Below, piece by piece: positions 25,829 to 34,983 of a DNA stretch of 54,192 nucleotides. Position 1 is the first letter of the stretch, and the number at the start of each line of letters is the position of its first letter. The position numbers were made by a program, and so were the translations under genes. This DNA comes from Mycolicibacterium llatzerense (lineage in GTDB: Bacteria > Actinomycetota > Actinomycetes > Mycobacteriales > Mycobacteriaceae). The notes under the pieces were generated by a model that saw only the letters and a list, made by a program, of their open reading frames with translations, searched no databases and was not told the origin of the DNA. The DNA lies in NCBI RefSeq assembly GCF_000878195.1, contig NZ_JXST01000042.1, positions 1 through 54,192 of the forward strand, written 5' to 3'.

Positions 25829-27784
25829 GTGGGTCTTAACGACGGCGACAACGGCACTGGCGCCGGGAGCGGCGCAGCCTCGCGGCAGAAGCTCGAGAAG
25901 GTCGTCATCCGGTTCGCCGGTGACTCCGGTGACGGTATGCAGCTGACCGGTGACCGGTTCACTTCGGAAGCCGCGCTCTTCGGCAATGACCTTGCGACGC
26001 AGCCGAATTACCCCGCCGAGATCCGCGCACCACAGGGCACCCTGCCCGGTGTGTCGTCGTTCCAGATCCAGATCGCGGATTACGACATCCTCACCGCCGG
26101 TGACCGCCCCGACGTGCTGGTCGCCATGAATCCGGCCGCGCTCAAGGCCAACGTTGCCGACTTGCCGCGCGGCGGCATGATCATCGCCAACTCCGACGAG
26201 TTCACCAAGCGCAACCTGGCCAAGGTCGGTTGGGACGAGAACCCGCTCGAGAACGACGAACTGTCCGAGTTCGTCGTCATCCCGGTGGCCATGACCACGC
26301 TGACCCTGGCCGCGGTGGAGGCCATCGGCGCGACCAAGAAGGACGGTCAGCGCGCCAAGAACATGTTCGGGCTCGGCCTGCTGTCCTGGATGTACGGCCG
26401 CGAGCTGGAGCACAGCGAGGCGTTCATCCGCGAGAAGTTCGCCCGCAAGCCCGAGATCGCCGAGGCCAACGTGCTGGCGCTCAAGGCCGGCTGGAACTAC
26501 GGCGAGACCACCGAGGCCTTCGGCACCACCTACGAGGTGGCCCCGGCCAAGCTCAAGTCCGGTGAATACCGTCAGATCTCCGGCAACACGGCCATGGCGT
26601 ACGGCATCGTCGCCGCCGGTCAGCTGGGGGACATCCAGGTGGTGCTCGGCACCTACCCGATCACCCCGGCGTCGGACATCCTGCACGAGTTGTCCAAGTA
26701 CAAGCACTTCAACGTCATGACCTTCCAAGCCGAGGACGAGATCGCCGGTATCGGTGCCGCCATCGGTGCTTCGTACGGCGGCGCGCTCGGCGTGACCAGC
26801 ACCTCGGGTCCCGGCGTCTCCCTCAAGTCCGAGGCCATCGGCCTCGCTGTCATGACCGAGCTGCCGCTCATCGTCATCGACGTTCAGCGCGGTGGCCCGT
26901 CGACCGGTCTGCCGACCAAGACCGAGCAGGCCGACCTGCTGCAGGCGCTCTACGGCCGCAACGGTGAGTCGCCGGTCGCGGTGCTGGCCCCGTGCTCCCC
27001 GTCGGACTGCTTCGACATCGCGGTGGAGGCGGTGCGGATCGCCATCGGCTACCACACCCCGGTGATCATCCTGTCGGACGGCGCGATCGCCAACGGCTCC
27101 GAGCCGTGGCGCATCCCGGACATCGCCGGCTACCCGGCCATCGAGCACACGTTCGCCAAGCCGGGCGAGCCGTTCCAGCCGTACGCGCGTGACCCCGAGA
27201 CCCTGGGCCGCCAGTTCGCCATCCCCGGTACGCCGGGACTCGAGCACCGCATCGGTGGTCTGGAAGCGGCCAACGGCTCCGGCAACATCTCCTACGAGCC
27301 CAAGAACCACGACCTCATGGTCCGGTTGCGCCAGCTCAAGATCGACGGCATCAAGGTGCCCGACCTCGAGGTCGACGACCCGAGCGGCGAGGCCGAACTG
27401 CTGATGCTCGGCTGGGGCAGCTCGTACGGCCCCATCGGCGAGGCGTGCCGGCGAGCTCGGCGGGGCGGCATCAAGGTGGCCCACGCCCAGCTGCGTCACC
27501 TCAACCCGTTCCCGGCGAACCTCGAAGAGGTCCTGCGCAAGTACGACAAGGTCGTCGTGCCCGAGATGAACCTCGGTCAGCTGGCTCTGCTGCTGCGCGG
27601 CAAGTTCCTGGTCGACGTGCAATCGGTGACCAAGGTCGAGGGCATGGCGTTCCTGGCCGACGAGGTCGAGGGCATCATCGGCGCGGCACTGGACGGATCG
27701 CTGCGCGAAAAGGAAACTGACAAGGCCAAGTTCGCACGGTTGGCGGCCGCCACCGTGGAGACCGGTGTGGGAGCAAACGCATGA
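25829..27784 (+). CDS. korA: 2-oxoglutarate:ferredoxin oxidoreductase, alpha (gamma-alpha fusion) subunit
   Basis: With KorB, oxidatively decarboxylates 2-oxoglutarate to succinyl-CoA using ferredoxin, the CoA-dependent TCA route in mycobacteria. The 651 residues have an N-terminal gamma-type domain (VVIRFAGDSGDGMQLTGDRF, about 24-43) fused to the pyrimidine-binding alpha domain (about 230-460, GYxxTPASDI-like TYPITPASDILHEL, and TSGPGVSLKSEAIGL). Alpha domain II and the C-terminal MNLGQLALLLRG follow. The GTG start at 25829 has a weak Shine-Dalgarno. The stop overlaps korB by 4 nt. Confidence 0.94.
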   Translation: MGLNDGDNGTGAGSGAASRQKLEKVVIRFAGDSGDGMQLTGDRFTSEAALFGNDLATQPNYPAEIRAPQGTLPGVSSFQIQIADYDILTAGDRPDVLVAMNPAALKANVADLPRGGMIIANSDEFTKRNLAKVGWDENPLENDELSEFVVIPVAMTTLTLAAVEAIGATKKDGQRAKNMFGLGLLSWMYGRELEHSEAFIREKFARKPEIAEANVLALKAGWNYGETTEAFGTTYEVAPAKLKSGEYRQISGNTAMAYGIVAAGQLGDIQVVLGTYPITPASDILHELSKYKHFNVMTFQAEDEIAGIGAAIGASYGGALGVTSTSGPGVSLKSEAIGLAVMTELPLIVIDVQRGGPSTGLPTKTEQADLLQALYGRNGESPVAVLAPCSPSDCFDIAVEAVRIAIGYHTPVIILSDGAIANGSEPWRIPDIAGYPAIEHTFAKPGEPFQPYARDPETLGRQFAIPGTPGLEHRIGGLEAANGSGNISYEPKNHDLMVRLRQLKIDGIKVPDLEVDDPSGEAELLMLGWGSSYGPIGEACRRARRGGIKVAHAQLRHLNPFPANLEEVLRKYDKVVVPEMNLGQLALLLRGKFLVDVQSVTKVEGMAFLADEVEGIIGAALDGSLREKETDKAKFARLAAATVETGVGANA

Positions 27785-28863
27785 CGGATCTGATCGGTGC
27801 TGATCTGGGCCTGACCGAAGCCCTCAGCAAGAATGCCCTGGTTCCGACTACGGACCAGCCGCAGAAGGGCAAGGATTTCACCAGCGACCAGGAAGTGCGC
27901 TGGTGCCCGGGCTGTGGCGATTACGTCATCCTCAACACCATCCGCAACTTCCTGCCGGAGCTGGGCCTGCGCCGCGAGAACATCGCGTTCATCAGCGGTA
28001 TCGGCTGCTCCAGCCGGTTCCCGTACTACCTGGAGACCTACGGCTTCCACTCGATCCACGGTCGTGCCCCGACCATCGCGACCGGCCTGGCGCTGGCGCG
28101 TCCGGACCTGTCGGTGTGGGTCGTCACCGGTGACGGTGACTCGCTGTCGATCGGTGGTAACCATCTGATCCACGCGCTGCGCCGCAACATCAACATCACG
28201 ATCCTGCTGTTCAACAACCGGATCTACGGTCTGACCAAGGGCCAGTACTCGCCGACCTCCGAGGTCGGCAAGGTCACCAAGTCAACCCCGATGGGCTCGC
28301 TGGACCAGCCGTTCAACCCGGTGTCGCTGGCGCTGGGTGCCGAGGCCACGTTCGTCGGCCGGGCGCTGGACTCCGACCGCAAGGGCCTGACCGAGGTGCT
28401 GAAGGGCGCGGCCGCCCACCGTGGTGCCGCCATCGTCGAGATCCTGCAGGACTGCCCGATCTTCAACGACGGCTCGTTCGACCCGCTGCGCAAGGAAGGC
28501 GCCGAGGACCGGCTGATCAACCTGGTGCACGGCCAGCCGATCGTCTTCGGTGCCCAGGGCGAGTTCTGCGTCACCAAGTCCGGTTACGGGCTGGAGATCG
28601 GCAAGACCGCTGATGTGGACCCGTCGGACATCGTGGTGCACAACGCCAACCTCGACGACCCGGCCTACGCCTTCGCGCTGTCGCGCCTGTCGGAACAGAA
28701 CCTGGAACACACCGTGATGGGTATCTTCCGTCAGGTGAACCGGCCGACCTACGACGACGAAGCGCGTCTGCAGCTGAAGACGGCGATGGATTCCAAGGCG
28801 CACGACACCGCCGCTCTGCAATCCTTGCTGCGTGGCAAGGACACCTGGACTGTCGACGAGTAG
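27781..28863 (+). CDS. korB: 2-oxoglutarate:ferredoxin oxidoreductase, beta subunit
   Basis: The TPP- and iron-sulfur-containing beta subunit, 360 residues. CPGCGDY (about 41-47) and the later GIGCSS supply cluster cysteines, and GDGDSLSIGGNHLIHALRRN...LLFNNRIYGLTKGQ is the TPP-binding GDG-N~26-NN motif. The ATGA overlap with korA implies coupled synthesis of a 1:1 complex. mobA follows closely, as in M. tuberculosis (Rv2455c-Rv2454c-Rv2453c). Confidence 0.95.
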   Translation: MTDLIGADLGLTEALSKNALVPTTDQPQKGKDFTSDQEVRWCPGCGDYVILNTIRNFLPELGLRRENIAFISGIGCSSRFPYYLETYGFHSIHGRAPTIATGLALARPDLSVWVVTGDGDSLSIGGNHLIHALRRNINITILLFNNRIYGLTKGQYSPTSEVGKVTKSTPMGSLDQPFNPVSLALGAEATFVGRALDSDRKGLTEVLKGAAAHRGAAIVEILQDCPIFNDGSFDPLRKEGAEDRLINLVHGQPIVFGAQGEFCVTKSGYGLEIGKTADVDPSDIVVHNANLDDPAYAFALSRLSEQNLEHTVMGIFRQVNRPTYDDEARLQLKTAMDSKAHDTAALQSLLRGKDTWTVDE

Positions 28864-28873
28864 TAGCGACGCT

Positions 28874-29452
28874 TTGACCGAGGACGCCCCGCTGGCCGCA
28901 GTTGTATTGGCCGGCGGGGCGTCTCGTCGTATGGGGCGGGACAAGGCCACCGTTCGGTTCGACGGGCCGGCGGGGGAGATCACGTTCGTCGAACAGGTGG
29001 TGGCCACCCTACGAGCGCGGTGTGCGCAGGTGTTCGTGATCGCAGCCCGTGGCCAGGCGCTGCCGGATCTGGATGCCCAGGTGCTGCGGGACGCGACGCC
29101 CGGCGTCGGGCCGTTGTTGGCCACCGCACGCGGGTTGCGTGCCGCTGCCGACGCCGGATTTCCGAGCGCATTCGTGTCCGCCGTGGACATGCCCTACTTG
29201 ACCGTTGATCTGATCGACGAACTTGCCGAGCACGCGGCGCGGGTCGACGCCGACGTGGTGCTGCCCTGGGATGGCCGGGACCACTATCTGGCAGGCATCT
29301 ACCGCACCGCGCTGGCCACTCGGGCGGAGGAGTTGGTAGCCCGCGGACGACGCAGCATGCGGGCACTGGTCGACACCGCCGACACCCAGCGCGTGGTGAT
29401 GGATCGGCAGCGGGCGCTGGTGAACGTCAACAGCCCCGATGATTTCGCCTGA
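28874..29452 (+). CDS. mobA: Molybdenum cofactor guanylyltransferase
   Basis: Attaches GMP to molybdopterin to form MGD, the cofactor needed by the fdhF-like enzyme in this window. The 192 residues show the nucleotidyltransferase loop AAVVLAGGASRRMGRDKA near the start and the metal-binding VDMPYLT about residue 104; NVNSPDDF ends it. The start is uncertain: TTG 28874 begins at TEDAPLAAVVLAGG, matching the family, while GTG 28832 would overlap korB by 32 nt and add 14 residues. Neither has a good Shine-Dalgarno. Confidence 0.88.
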   Translation: MTEDAPLAAVVLAGGASRRMGRDKATVRFDGPAGEITFVEQVVATLRARCAQVFVIAARGQALPDLDAQVLRDATPGVGPLLATARGLRAAADAGFPSAFVSAVDMPYLTVDLIDELAEHAARVDADVVLPWDGRDHYLAGIYRTALATRAEELVARGRRSMRALVDTADTQRVVMDRQRALVNVNSPDDFA

Positions 29453-29875
29453 GAGTCTCAGCAAATGCCCGTAACCGGGTTGCGCATTCTTGAATTTCTC
29501 TCTGTGTCGCGAATTGGAATTGATGTTATTTCGGCGATGTGCAAATAACGTGCAAATTAAGTGCCGCAAATCCGGCCAATTATCACCCCTATTCTTCGGT
29601 GAATTCTAAATCTGTTGCCAGGCAATGGATTTGGGAGACTTGGGCGAGTGGCGGCCGGTTAACGGGTCCTGAACGAGCCGCGGCGTGAATGTGAAAAGTC
29701 CTGATTGGCGGCCGTATTGACCGGTCCTGCCCAGTCAATGGCGGTTTGACGCACCCGTCGGTAGCGAACTGGGGTCTGAAAGGGTGAGGATTTCACCGGG
29801 CGACACGCCGGAGGTTTACTGCCGACGCCGCAGGATTATGCCGCTGACCTGCGACAACTGTGACCAATGTGAATT

Positions 29876-29901
29876 AAATTGTGTGTGCCAGGCCACAATT
29901 T
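29876..29901. repeat. Inverted repeat AAATTGTG/CACAATTT
   Basis: The 8-nt arms at 29876-29883 and 29894-29901 are perfect, with a 10-nt spacer. The arms contain TTGTG/CACAA, similar to halves of nearby TGTGA motifs. It could be a hairpin in a long leader or a protein-binding dyad. Confidence 0.4.
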
Positions 29902-29905
29902 CATG

Positions 29906-29919
29906 GTGACCTCTATCAC
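29906..29919. promoter_or_regulatory. CRP-like site (GTGA-N6-TCAC)
   Basis: GTGACCTCTATCAC has the exact GTGA-N6-TCAC core of mycobacterial CRP sites, with outer bases G/G and not T/A. It is about 400 bp upstream of the rpf start codon. CRP regulation of an rpf gene (rpfA) is known in M. tuberculosis. Confidence 0.45.
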
Positions 29920-29958
29920 GGAATGTTGCCGAACTGTGATTTGTTAGCGGGCCTTTAT

Positions 29959-30087
29959 ATGTCACATGACCTGCTTATGTTCCTCTCAGGTTGGGCCGTG
30001 ATCTGCCTGTTATCTGGCTGGGATGGATTCGACATCGCAGGGTCAGTTCTTGCTACGGTCCTCGTACTGCTCCAAGAGAGCAAATAA
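29959..30087 (+). CDS. Possible small membrane protein, 42 residues
   Basis: The frame MSHDLLMFLSGWAVICLL onward contains two hydrophobic stretches (about 5-19 and 27-38) and ends LLQESK. It has only a handful of charged residues and no recognised family. There is no clear Shine-Dalgarno. Small membrane proteins are common, but a chance hydrophobic frame in AT-richer DNA is equally possible. Confidence 0.22.
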   Translation: MSHDLLMFLSGWAVICLLSGWDGFDIAGSVLATVLVLLQESK

Positions 30088-30315
30088 CTGAAAAACCATG
30101 AACCTGCGTGTGAGCGGGATCGCGGTGGGACCAGAGCAGATGGCCTGTTGCCCGTGGCGTCCGCCGGCATTGAGCCCGGACCGATCAAACCGCCCCCGCT
30201 GTCGTGTCTGACCGAGACGACACGACTCAGCCCCCCTAACGCCTGCCCGGCAGGCAGTAGTTCGCACCGCCTATGCGCGGGCGATGTTTGGCGCGCGCTC
30301 GGCGAGAGGAACGAA

Positions 30316-30642
30316 GTGAAGAACATCCGCACAACGCTTGGACTGGTTGCCGTTGCTGGGGCAGTTGCAGTTGCCCCCATGGTCATCGGTGCCGGTACCG
30401 CGAATGCGGACGGCGGCCGCAACTGGGACGCCGTTGCAGCCTGTGAGTCCGGTGGCAACTGGGCCATCAACACCGGCAACGGTTACTACGGCGGGTTGCA
30501 GTTCAACCTGGGCACCTGGCGTGCCAACGGTGGCACGGGCATGCCCCACACCGCCAGCAAGGACGAGCAGATTCGGGTTGCCGAGAACGTCGCGGCCCAT
30601 CAGGGCATGGGCGCTTGGCCGGTCTGCGGTCGTCGGGGCTAA
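30316..30642 (+). CDS. rpfE: Resuscitation-promoting factor (minimal secreted Rpf)
   Basis: Muralytic transglycosylase that cleaves peptidoglycan and promotes exit from dormancy. The 108 residues have a signal peptide (residues 1-31, cleavage near ANA) directly followed by the Rpf domain: WDAVAACESGGNW with catalytic E44, GYYGGLQFNLGTWRANGG, and WPVCG. C43 and C104 should form the conserved disulfide. It lacks the Pro/Ala linker seen in M. tuberculosis RpfE (172 residues), so the name rests mainly on location. GAGAGGA precedes GTG 30316. A terminator stem follows at 30684. Confidence 0.92.
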   Translation: MKNIRTTLGLVAVAGAVAVAPMVIGAGTANADGGRNWDAVAACESGGNWAINTGNGYYGGLQFNLGTWRANGGTGMPHTASKDEQIRVAENVAAHQGMGAWPVCGRRG

Positions 30643-30683
30643 TACCCCGCACGAGCGCTACAAACGCTCGCAAGAGACGACGG

Positions 30684-30713
30684 AGGGTGTCGGACCACAC
30701 GGTCCGGCACCCT
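30684..30713 (+). terminator. Terminator after rpf
   Basis: AGGGTGTCGGACC (30684-30696) pairs with GGTCCGGCACCCT (30701-30713), a 13-bp stem with one T-G pair and a 4-nt loop, followed by TTGTCGTTGT. Confidence 0.8.
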
Positions 30714-30780
30714 TTGTCGTTGTCTGGCATGCCTTGGGGGCCGACCGGTGCGATCCGTCACATGATGAAACGATGGGGCT

Positions 30781-31593
30781 ATGGCGACGCACGACATCGC
30801 GAGCAGCCTCGGCGCCCTGCACCTCGAGATCGCCGGGACCGGTGACCCGATCCTCCTGATGCCCAGCCTGCTGACCGACCACACGCTGTACGCCGCGCAG
30901 GTCGCCCACTTGGCCGCCAGATACACCACGATCGCGATCGACCCGCCGGGGCAGGGTGGCAGCGAGCCGCTGCGCAGAGCCTTCTCGTTCGAGGAGGGTG
31001 CCCGGGCCTATGTCGACGTGCTGGACGGGCTGGGGCTGCCGTGGGCGCACCTGGTGGGCAATTCCTGGGGAGCGATGATCGGCGGCACCATCGCGGCGAC
31101 GTTCCCGGACCGGGTGGGCTGCGCCGTCCTGCTCAACGGCACCGCGTCGGAGGGCCCCGCGTGGGATCGCCGACAGCTCGCCCTGGCGGCGCGGATGACC
31201 CGGCTGGCCGGACGCCCGCTCTTCGTCCGATCGACGGTCGTGCCGCGGTTCCTCGGGGCCACCACGCGCAGGCAGCGGCCCGACCTGGTCGACGGGCTGG
31301 TTGCGATGATCAGGCGCAACAACGCCCGGTCGGCAAGCTTCGCGGTGGAGAGCATCGTGGTCAGGCGTCCCGACCAGCACGCGCTGTTCGGAAGAATAAG
31401 TACCCCCACTCTCGTGGTCGCCGGCCGCGAAGACGCGAGCTTTCCGGTCACCGAAGTGCGCCGGATGGCCGACGCGATTCCAGGCTCGGAGCTGGTGGTC
31501 CTGGCTCAGATCGGCCACCTGGCCGCATATGAGGCACCGGACAGCGTCAACGCTCTCATCGACGACTTCCTCGACCGCCACCGCAGCCGATAA
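30781..31593 (+). CDS. Alpha/beta-fold hydrolase
   Basis: The 270 residues have the alpha/beta hydrolase nucleophile elbow GNSWG (S95), the oxyanion region LMPSLLTDHTLY, DPPGQGGSEP after strand beta-4, an acid in AGREDASFP and catalytic H246 (QIGHLAAYE). No signal peptide, so cytoplasmic. Substrate unknown; the family covers esterases, lipases, dehalogenases and meta-cleavage product hydrolases. It is followed after 40 nt by an S9 peptidase on the same strand, possibly the same transcript. Confidence 0.82.
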   Translation: MATHDIASSLGALHLEIAGTGDPILLMPSLLTDHTLYAAQVAHLAARYTTIAIDPPGQGGSEPLRRAFSFEEGARAYVDVLDGLGLPWAHLVGNSWGAMIGGTIAATFPDRVGCAVLLNGTASEGPAWDRRQLALAARMTRLAGRPLFVRSTVVPRFLGATTRRQRPDLVDGLVAMIRRNNARSASFAVESIVVRRPDQHALFGRISTPTLVVAGREDASFPVTEVRRMADAIPGSELVVLAQIGHLAAYEAPDSVNALIDDFLDRHRSR

Positions 31594-31633
31594 TGGCGTG
31601 ATGCGGCGAGCCGTCATGTGCTAACAACGGATC

Positions 31634-33613
31634 ATGGCCCTGACTCCGTTCGACGACCTCGATACCTACCTCTCTCTGCCCCGGGTGTCGGGGCTCGCAG
31701 TCTCGTCCGACGGCCGCCGCGTCGTCACGATGATCAGCGAGTTGAACAACAAGGGCACCGAATATGTCACCGCGGCTTGGGAACTCGACCCCGACGGCCA
31801 GCATGCGGCGCGCCGGCTGACCTACGGAGCCAAGGGGGAATCCCAGCTGACCTTCACCGCGGCCGGAGATCTGCTGTTCGTCGCGGCGCGACCCACCGAC
31901 TCCGACGAGGAGCCACCGGCGGCGCTGTGGCGATTGCCGGCGAACGGCGGTGAAGCACAACGGATTCTCGAGTTGGCCGGCGGCGTCAGTGGAGTGCGCG
32001 CGGCTCGTTCGGCTGACGTCGTGGTGGTGACGGCGCCGATGCTCCCGTCGGCCGGTACTCCCGAGGACGACAAGCGACTACGCACCCTCCGCAAGGACAA
32101 CAAGGTGTCGGCGATCCTGCACACCGGCTACCCGGTGCGGCACTGGGACCATGACCTGGGGCCGGATCAAGCGCACCTGCTCCGCGTGGAATCCGGTGCG
32201 GTCCACGACATCACGCCGCAGCCGGGCATGGCGCTGAACGAGGCCACCATTGACATCAGCGCGGACGGGAGCTTCGCCGTCGCGTCCTGGGAGTTACCCG
32301 CTCCGGGGGCCGCGTTGCGCAGCGTTCTGGTCCGTATCGACATCGGCACAGGGGAGCGCACCGTGATCGCCGACGACCCGGTCGCCGATCTGGGCAGCCC
32401 GGCGATCTCGCCGGACGGCAGCACCGTCGCGTTCATCCGGGAGACGCACTCGACGCCGGATCAAGCACCGCGGATCACCTTGTGCACCCAGGACTTCGGT
32501 GGCGAGCGAGTGGAGCTCACCGCGCACTGGGACCGCTGGCCGGCGTCGGTGCGGTGGTCGCACGACGGATCCACACTGCTGGTGACCGCGGACGACGACG
32601 GCCGCGCACCGATCTTCCGCGTCCGGCCCGGCACGGGCGACGTGAGCCAGTTGACCCACGACGACTTCGCCTACAGCGACGTGCGGCCCGTCGCAGATGG
32701 TGCGCTGTACGCCCTCCGCAGCAGTTACCTGACCCCGCCCCATCCTGTCCGGGTCGACGCCGACGGATCCGTGACTGTGCTGCCCTGCGTCGAATTCCCG
32801 GAATTGCCAGGTCAATTGGTCGAGGTGACGGCAACCGCGGACGACGGCACGCCCGTCCGGTCCTGGCTCACGCTGCCGGCCGGCGACACTCCCGCGCCGC
32901 TGCTGCTGTGGGTGCACGGTGGACCGCTGGGCAGCTGGAACACCTGGCACTGGCGGTGGAATCCCTGGGTGCTCACCGCGCTCGGTTACGCGGTGCTGAT
33001 GCCCGATCCGGCGCTGTCCACCGGATACGGTCAAGACTTCATCCAGCGTGGCTGGGGTGCTTGGGGTTTCGCACCGTTCACCGACCTGATGGCGGCTGTC
33101 GACGCCGCCTGCGAGCGCCCGCGCGTCGACGCCGGCCGGATCGCGGCGATGGGCGGCTCGTTCGGTGGCTACATGGCCAACTGGATCGCCGGGCACACCG
33201 ACCGGTTCGCCGCCATCGTCACCCATGCCAGCCTGTGGGCGCTCGATCAATTCGGGCCGACGACCGACGGCGCCTACTGGTGGGCCCGCGAGATGACACC
33301 GGAGATGGCCGAACACAATTCGCCGCACCGCCACGTCGAGCGCATCACGACTCCGATGCTGGTGATCCACGGCGACAAGGACTACCGAGTCCCGATCGGT
33401 GAAGGCCTGCGGTTGTGGAACGACCTGCTGACCCGGTCAGGACTGCCCGCCGACGACACCGGCGGCACGGCGCACCGCTACCTCTACTACCCGTCCGAAG
33501 GGCACTGGATCGCCGCGCCGCAGCACGCCAAGATCTGGTACCAGGTGGTGACGGCGTTCCTGTCCGAGCACGTGCTGAAGGAACACATCGACCTGCCCGA
33601 AATGCTCGGATAG
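31634..33613 (+). CDS. S9-family prolyl oligopeptidase / acylaminoacyl-peptidase
   Basis: The 659-residue serine peptidase has an N-terminal beta-propeller (about 1-390; repeated SPDGSTVAFIRE- and SHDGSTLLVT-like blades) and a C-terminal alpha/beta hydrolase domain. The catalytic triad is S509 in GGSFGGYM, an Asp in HGDKDYRVP (D581 or D583) and H624 in EGHWI. The propeller filters substrates so that only short peptides reach the site. No signal peptide, therefore cytosolic peptide turnover. The stop codon TAG (33611-33613) also forms the start of the next gene's TAGGTT -10. Confidence 0.9.
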   Translation: MALTPFDDLDTYLSLPRVSGLAVSSDGRRVVTMISELNNKGTEYVTAAWELDPDGQHAARRLTYGAKGESQLTFTAAGDLLFVAARPTDSDEEPPAALWRLPANGGEAQRILELAGGVSGVRAARSADVVVVTAPMLPSAGTPEDDKRLRTLRKDNKVSAILHTGYPVRHWDHDLGPDQAHLLRVESGAVHDITPQPGMALNEATIDISADGSFAVASWELPAPGAALRSVLVRIDIGTGERTVIADDPVADLGSPAISPDGSTVAFIRETHSTPDQAPRITLCTQDFGGERVELTAHWDRWPASVRWSHDGSTLLVTADDDGRAPIFRVRPGTGDVSQLTHDDFAYSDVRPVADGALYALRSSYLTPPHPVRVDADGSVTVLPCVEFPELPGQLVEVTATADDGTPVRSWLTLPAGDTPAPLLLWVHGGPLGSWNTWHWRWNPWVLTALGYAVLMPDPALSTGYGQDFIQRGWGAWGFAPFTDLMAAVDAACERPRVDAGRIAAMGGSFGGYMANWIAGHTDRFAAIVTHASLWALDQFGPTTDGAYWWAREMTPEMAEHNSPHRHVERITTPMLVIHGDKDYRVPIGEGLRLWNDLLTRSGLPADDTGGTAHRYLYYPSEGHWIAAPQHAKIWYQVVTAFLSEHVLKEHIDLPEMLG

Positions 33614-33616
33614 GTT
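33611..33616 (+). promoter_or_regulatory. -10 element (TAGGTT), probable leaderless start
   Basis: TAGGTT matches TANNNT, ends 7 nt before ATG 33624, and includes the stop codon of the S9 peptidase. Confidence 0.45.
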
Positions 33617-33623
33617 GGCAACC

Positions 33624-34883
33624 ATGACCGCACCGCAGCGCGAATTCGACATCGTCCTCTATGGCGCCACCGGCTTCGTCGGGAAACTGACCGCCCAGTA
33701 TCTGGCCCAGCACGCCGGGGCGGCGCGGATCGCGCTGGCGGGCCGCACGATGGACAAGCTCGCCGTGGTCCGGGACTCGCTGGGCGCGGTGGGCAAGAAC
33801 TGGGGACTGATCCAGGCCGACGCTTCATCGCAGCAGAGCCTCGATGCGATGGCGGCGCGAACCCAGGTGGTCGTCACGACCGTCGGGCCGTACCTCAAGT
33901 ACGGCCTGCCGCTGGTGGCGGCGTGCGCCGCGGCCGGCACCGACTACGCCGACCTCACCGGCGAGAGCCTGTTCATCCGGGAGAGCATCGACCTGTACCA
34001 CAAGCAGGCCGCCGACACGGGGGCCCGCATCGTGCACTCCTGCGGATTCGATTCCATCCCTTCGGATCTCACCGTCTACGCGCTGTACAAGGCCGCCCAG
34101 GCAGACGGCGCCGGCGAGCTCACCGACACCGACTATGTGCTGCGCGGATTCTCCGGCGGAGTGTCGGGCGGCACCGTCGCGTCGATGCTCGAGCTGTTCA
34201 CCATGACGTCCGACGACGCGGACCTGCGTCGGACGATGATGGACCCGTACACACTGACCACCGATCGCGGCGCCGAGCCCGATCTCGGCCATCAATCCGA
34301 CACCCCGTGGCGCCGCGGCCGGGACATCGCGCCGGAACTCGCCGGGACCTGGACCGGTGCTTTCGTCATGGCTGTCGCGAACACGCGCATCGTGCGGCGC
34401 ACCAACGCGCTGTTGGACTGGGATTACGGCCGCCGGTTCCGGTACTCGGAGAACATGAGCCTGGGGTCGTCGCCGATCGCTCCCGTGGCCTCGGCGCTGG
34501 GCACCGCGGCCAACGCGGCGGTCATGGGCCTCGGCAGCCGCTTTTTCAACAAGCTGCCCCGCGGCCTGGTCGACCGTGTGGTCCCGAAGCCCGGCACCGG
34601 ACCCAGTGAACAGGCCCGGGACAACGGCTACTACCGCGTCGAGACCTACACCCGCACCACCAGCGGTGCCCGGTACCGCTCCGTCATGGCGCAGCAGGGC
34701 GACCCGGGCTACAAGGCCACCGCGGTGCTGCTGGGGGAGAGCGGGCTGGCGCTGGCCCTCGACCGCGACCGGCTGTCGGACTTGCGCGGCGTCCTCACCC
34801 CGGCCGCGGCGATGGGCGACGCGCTCCTGACCCGGCTGCCGGCCGCCGGCGTCACCTTCGAAACCGAAGCACTGGGACGCTGA
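33624..34883 (+). CDS. Saccharopine dehydrogenase-like trans-acting enoyl reductase family protein
   Basis: The 419 residues correspond closely to M. tuberculosis Rv2449c: REFDIVLYGATGFVGKLTAQYL with the Rossmann GATGFVG, VVTTVGPYLKYGLPLVAACAAAGTDYADLTGE, HSCGFDSIPSDLTVYALYKA, NTRIVRRTNALLDW and the C-terminal LALDRDRLSDLRGVLTPAAAMGDALL. The family contains trans-acting enoyl reductases that complete phthiocerol/phenolphthiocerol lipids (Rv2953), but Rv2449c itself is unassigned. NAD(P)H binding is expected. The location next to valS is as in M. tuberculosis. Confidence 0.88.
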   Translation: MTAPQREFDIVLYGATGFVGKLTAQYLAQHAGAARIALAGRTMDKLAVVRDSLGAVGKNWGLIQADASSQQSLDAMAARTQVVVTTVGPYLKYGLPLVAACAAAGTDYADLTGESLFIRESIDLYHKQAADTGARIVHSCGFDSIPSDLTVYALYKAAQADGAGELTDTDYVLRGFSGGVSGGTVASMLELFTMTSDDADLRRTMMDPYTLTTDRGAEPDLGHQSDTPWRRGRDIAPELAGTWTGAFVMAVANTRIVRRTNALLDWDYGRRFRYSENMSLGSSPIAPVASALGTAANAAVMGLGSRFFNKLPRGLVDRVVPKPGTGPSEQARDNGYYRVETYTRTTSGARYRSVMAQQGDPGYKATAVLLGESGLALALDRDRLSDLRGVLTPAAAMGDALLTRLPAAGVTFETEALGR

Positions 34884-34983
34884 TTCGCGCACCGGGCGTC
34901 GAAGTCCTGTGTGGCCGGCCGGAGCGGGCTAGTGTCGGCAGCGACGCACATCACACATCTCGGTGACGAAGGGGGACTTTGCC

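Larger units (their letters stand above)
29453..29958. other. AT-richer non-coding region between mobA and rpf
   Basis: These 506 bases have no convincing gene and are clearly AT-richer than the neighbours. They contain a hairpin-forming repeat at 29876-29901 and the CRP-like site at 29906-29919. I checked for the c-di-AMP (ydaO) riboswitch known upstream of rpfA and could not recognise its conserved core. Confidence 0.5.

Noticed and set aside
25829..28863. Long minus-strand open frames opposite korA/korB, tig, clpX, rne and ndk
   Set aside because: These are antisense shadows caused by high GC in third positions. The forward proteins carry clear family motifs.
30088..30315. Possible ydaO (c-di-AMP) riboswitch before rpf
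   Set aside because: The conserved core of that riboswitch could not be recognised by eye. A covariance-model scan would be decisive.
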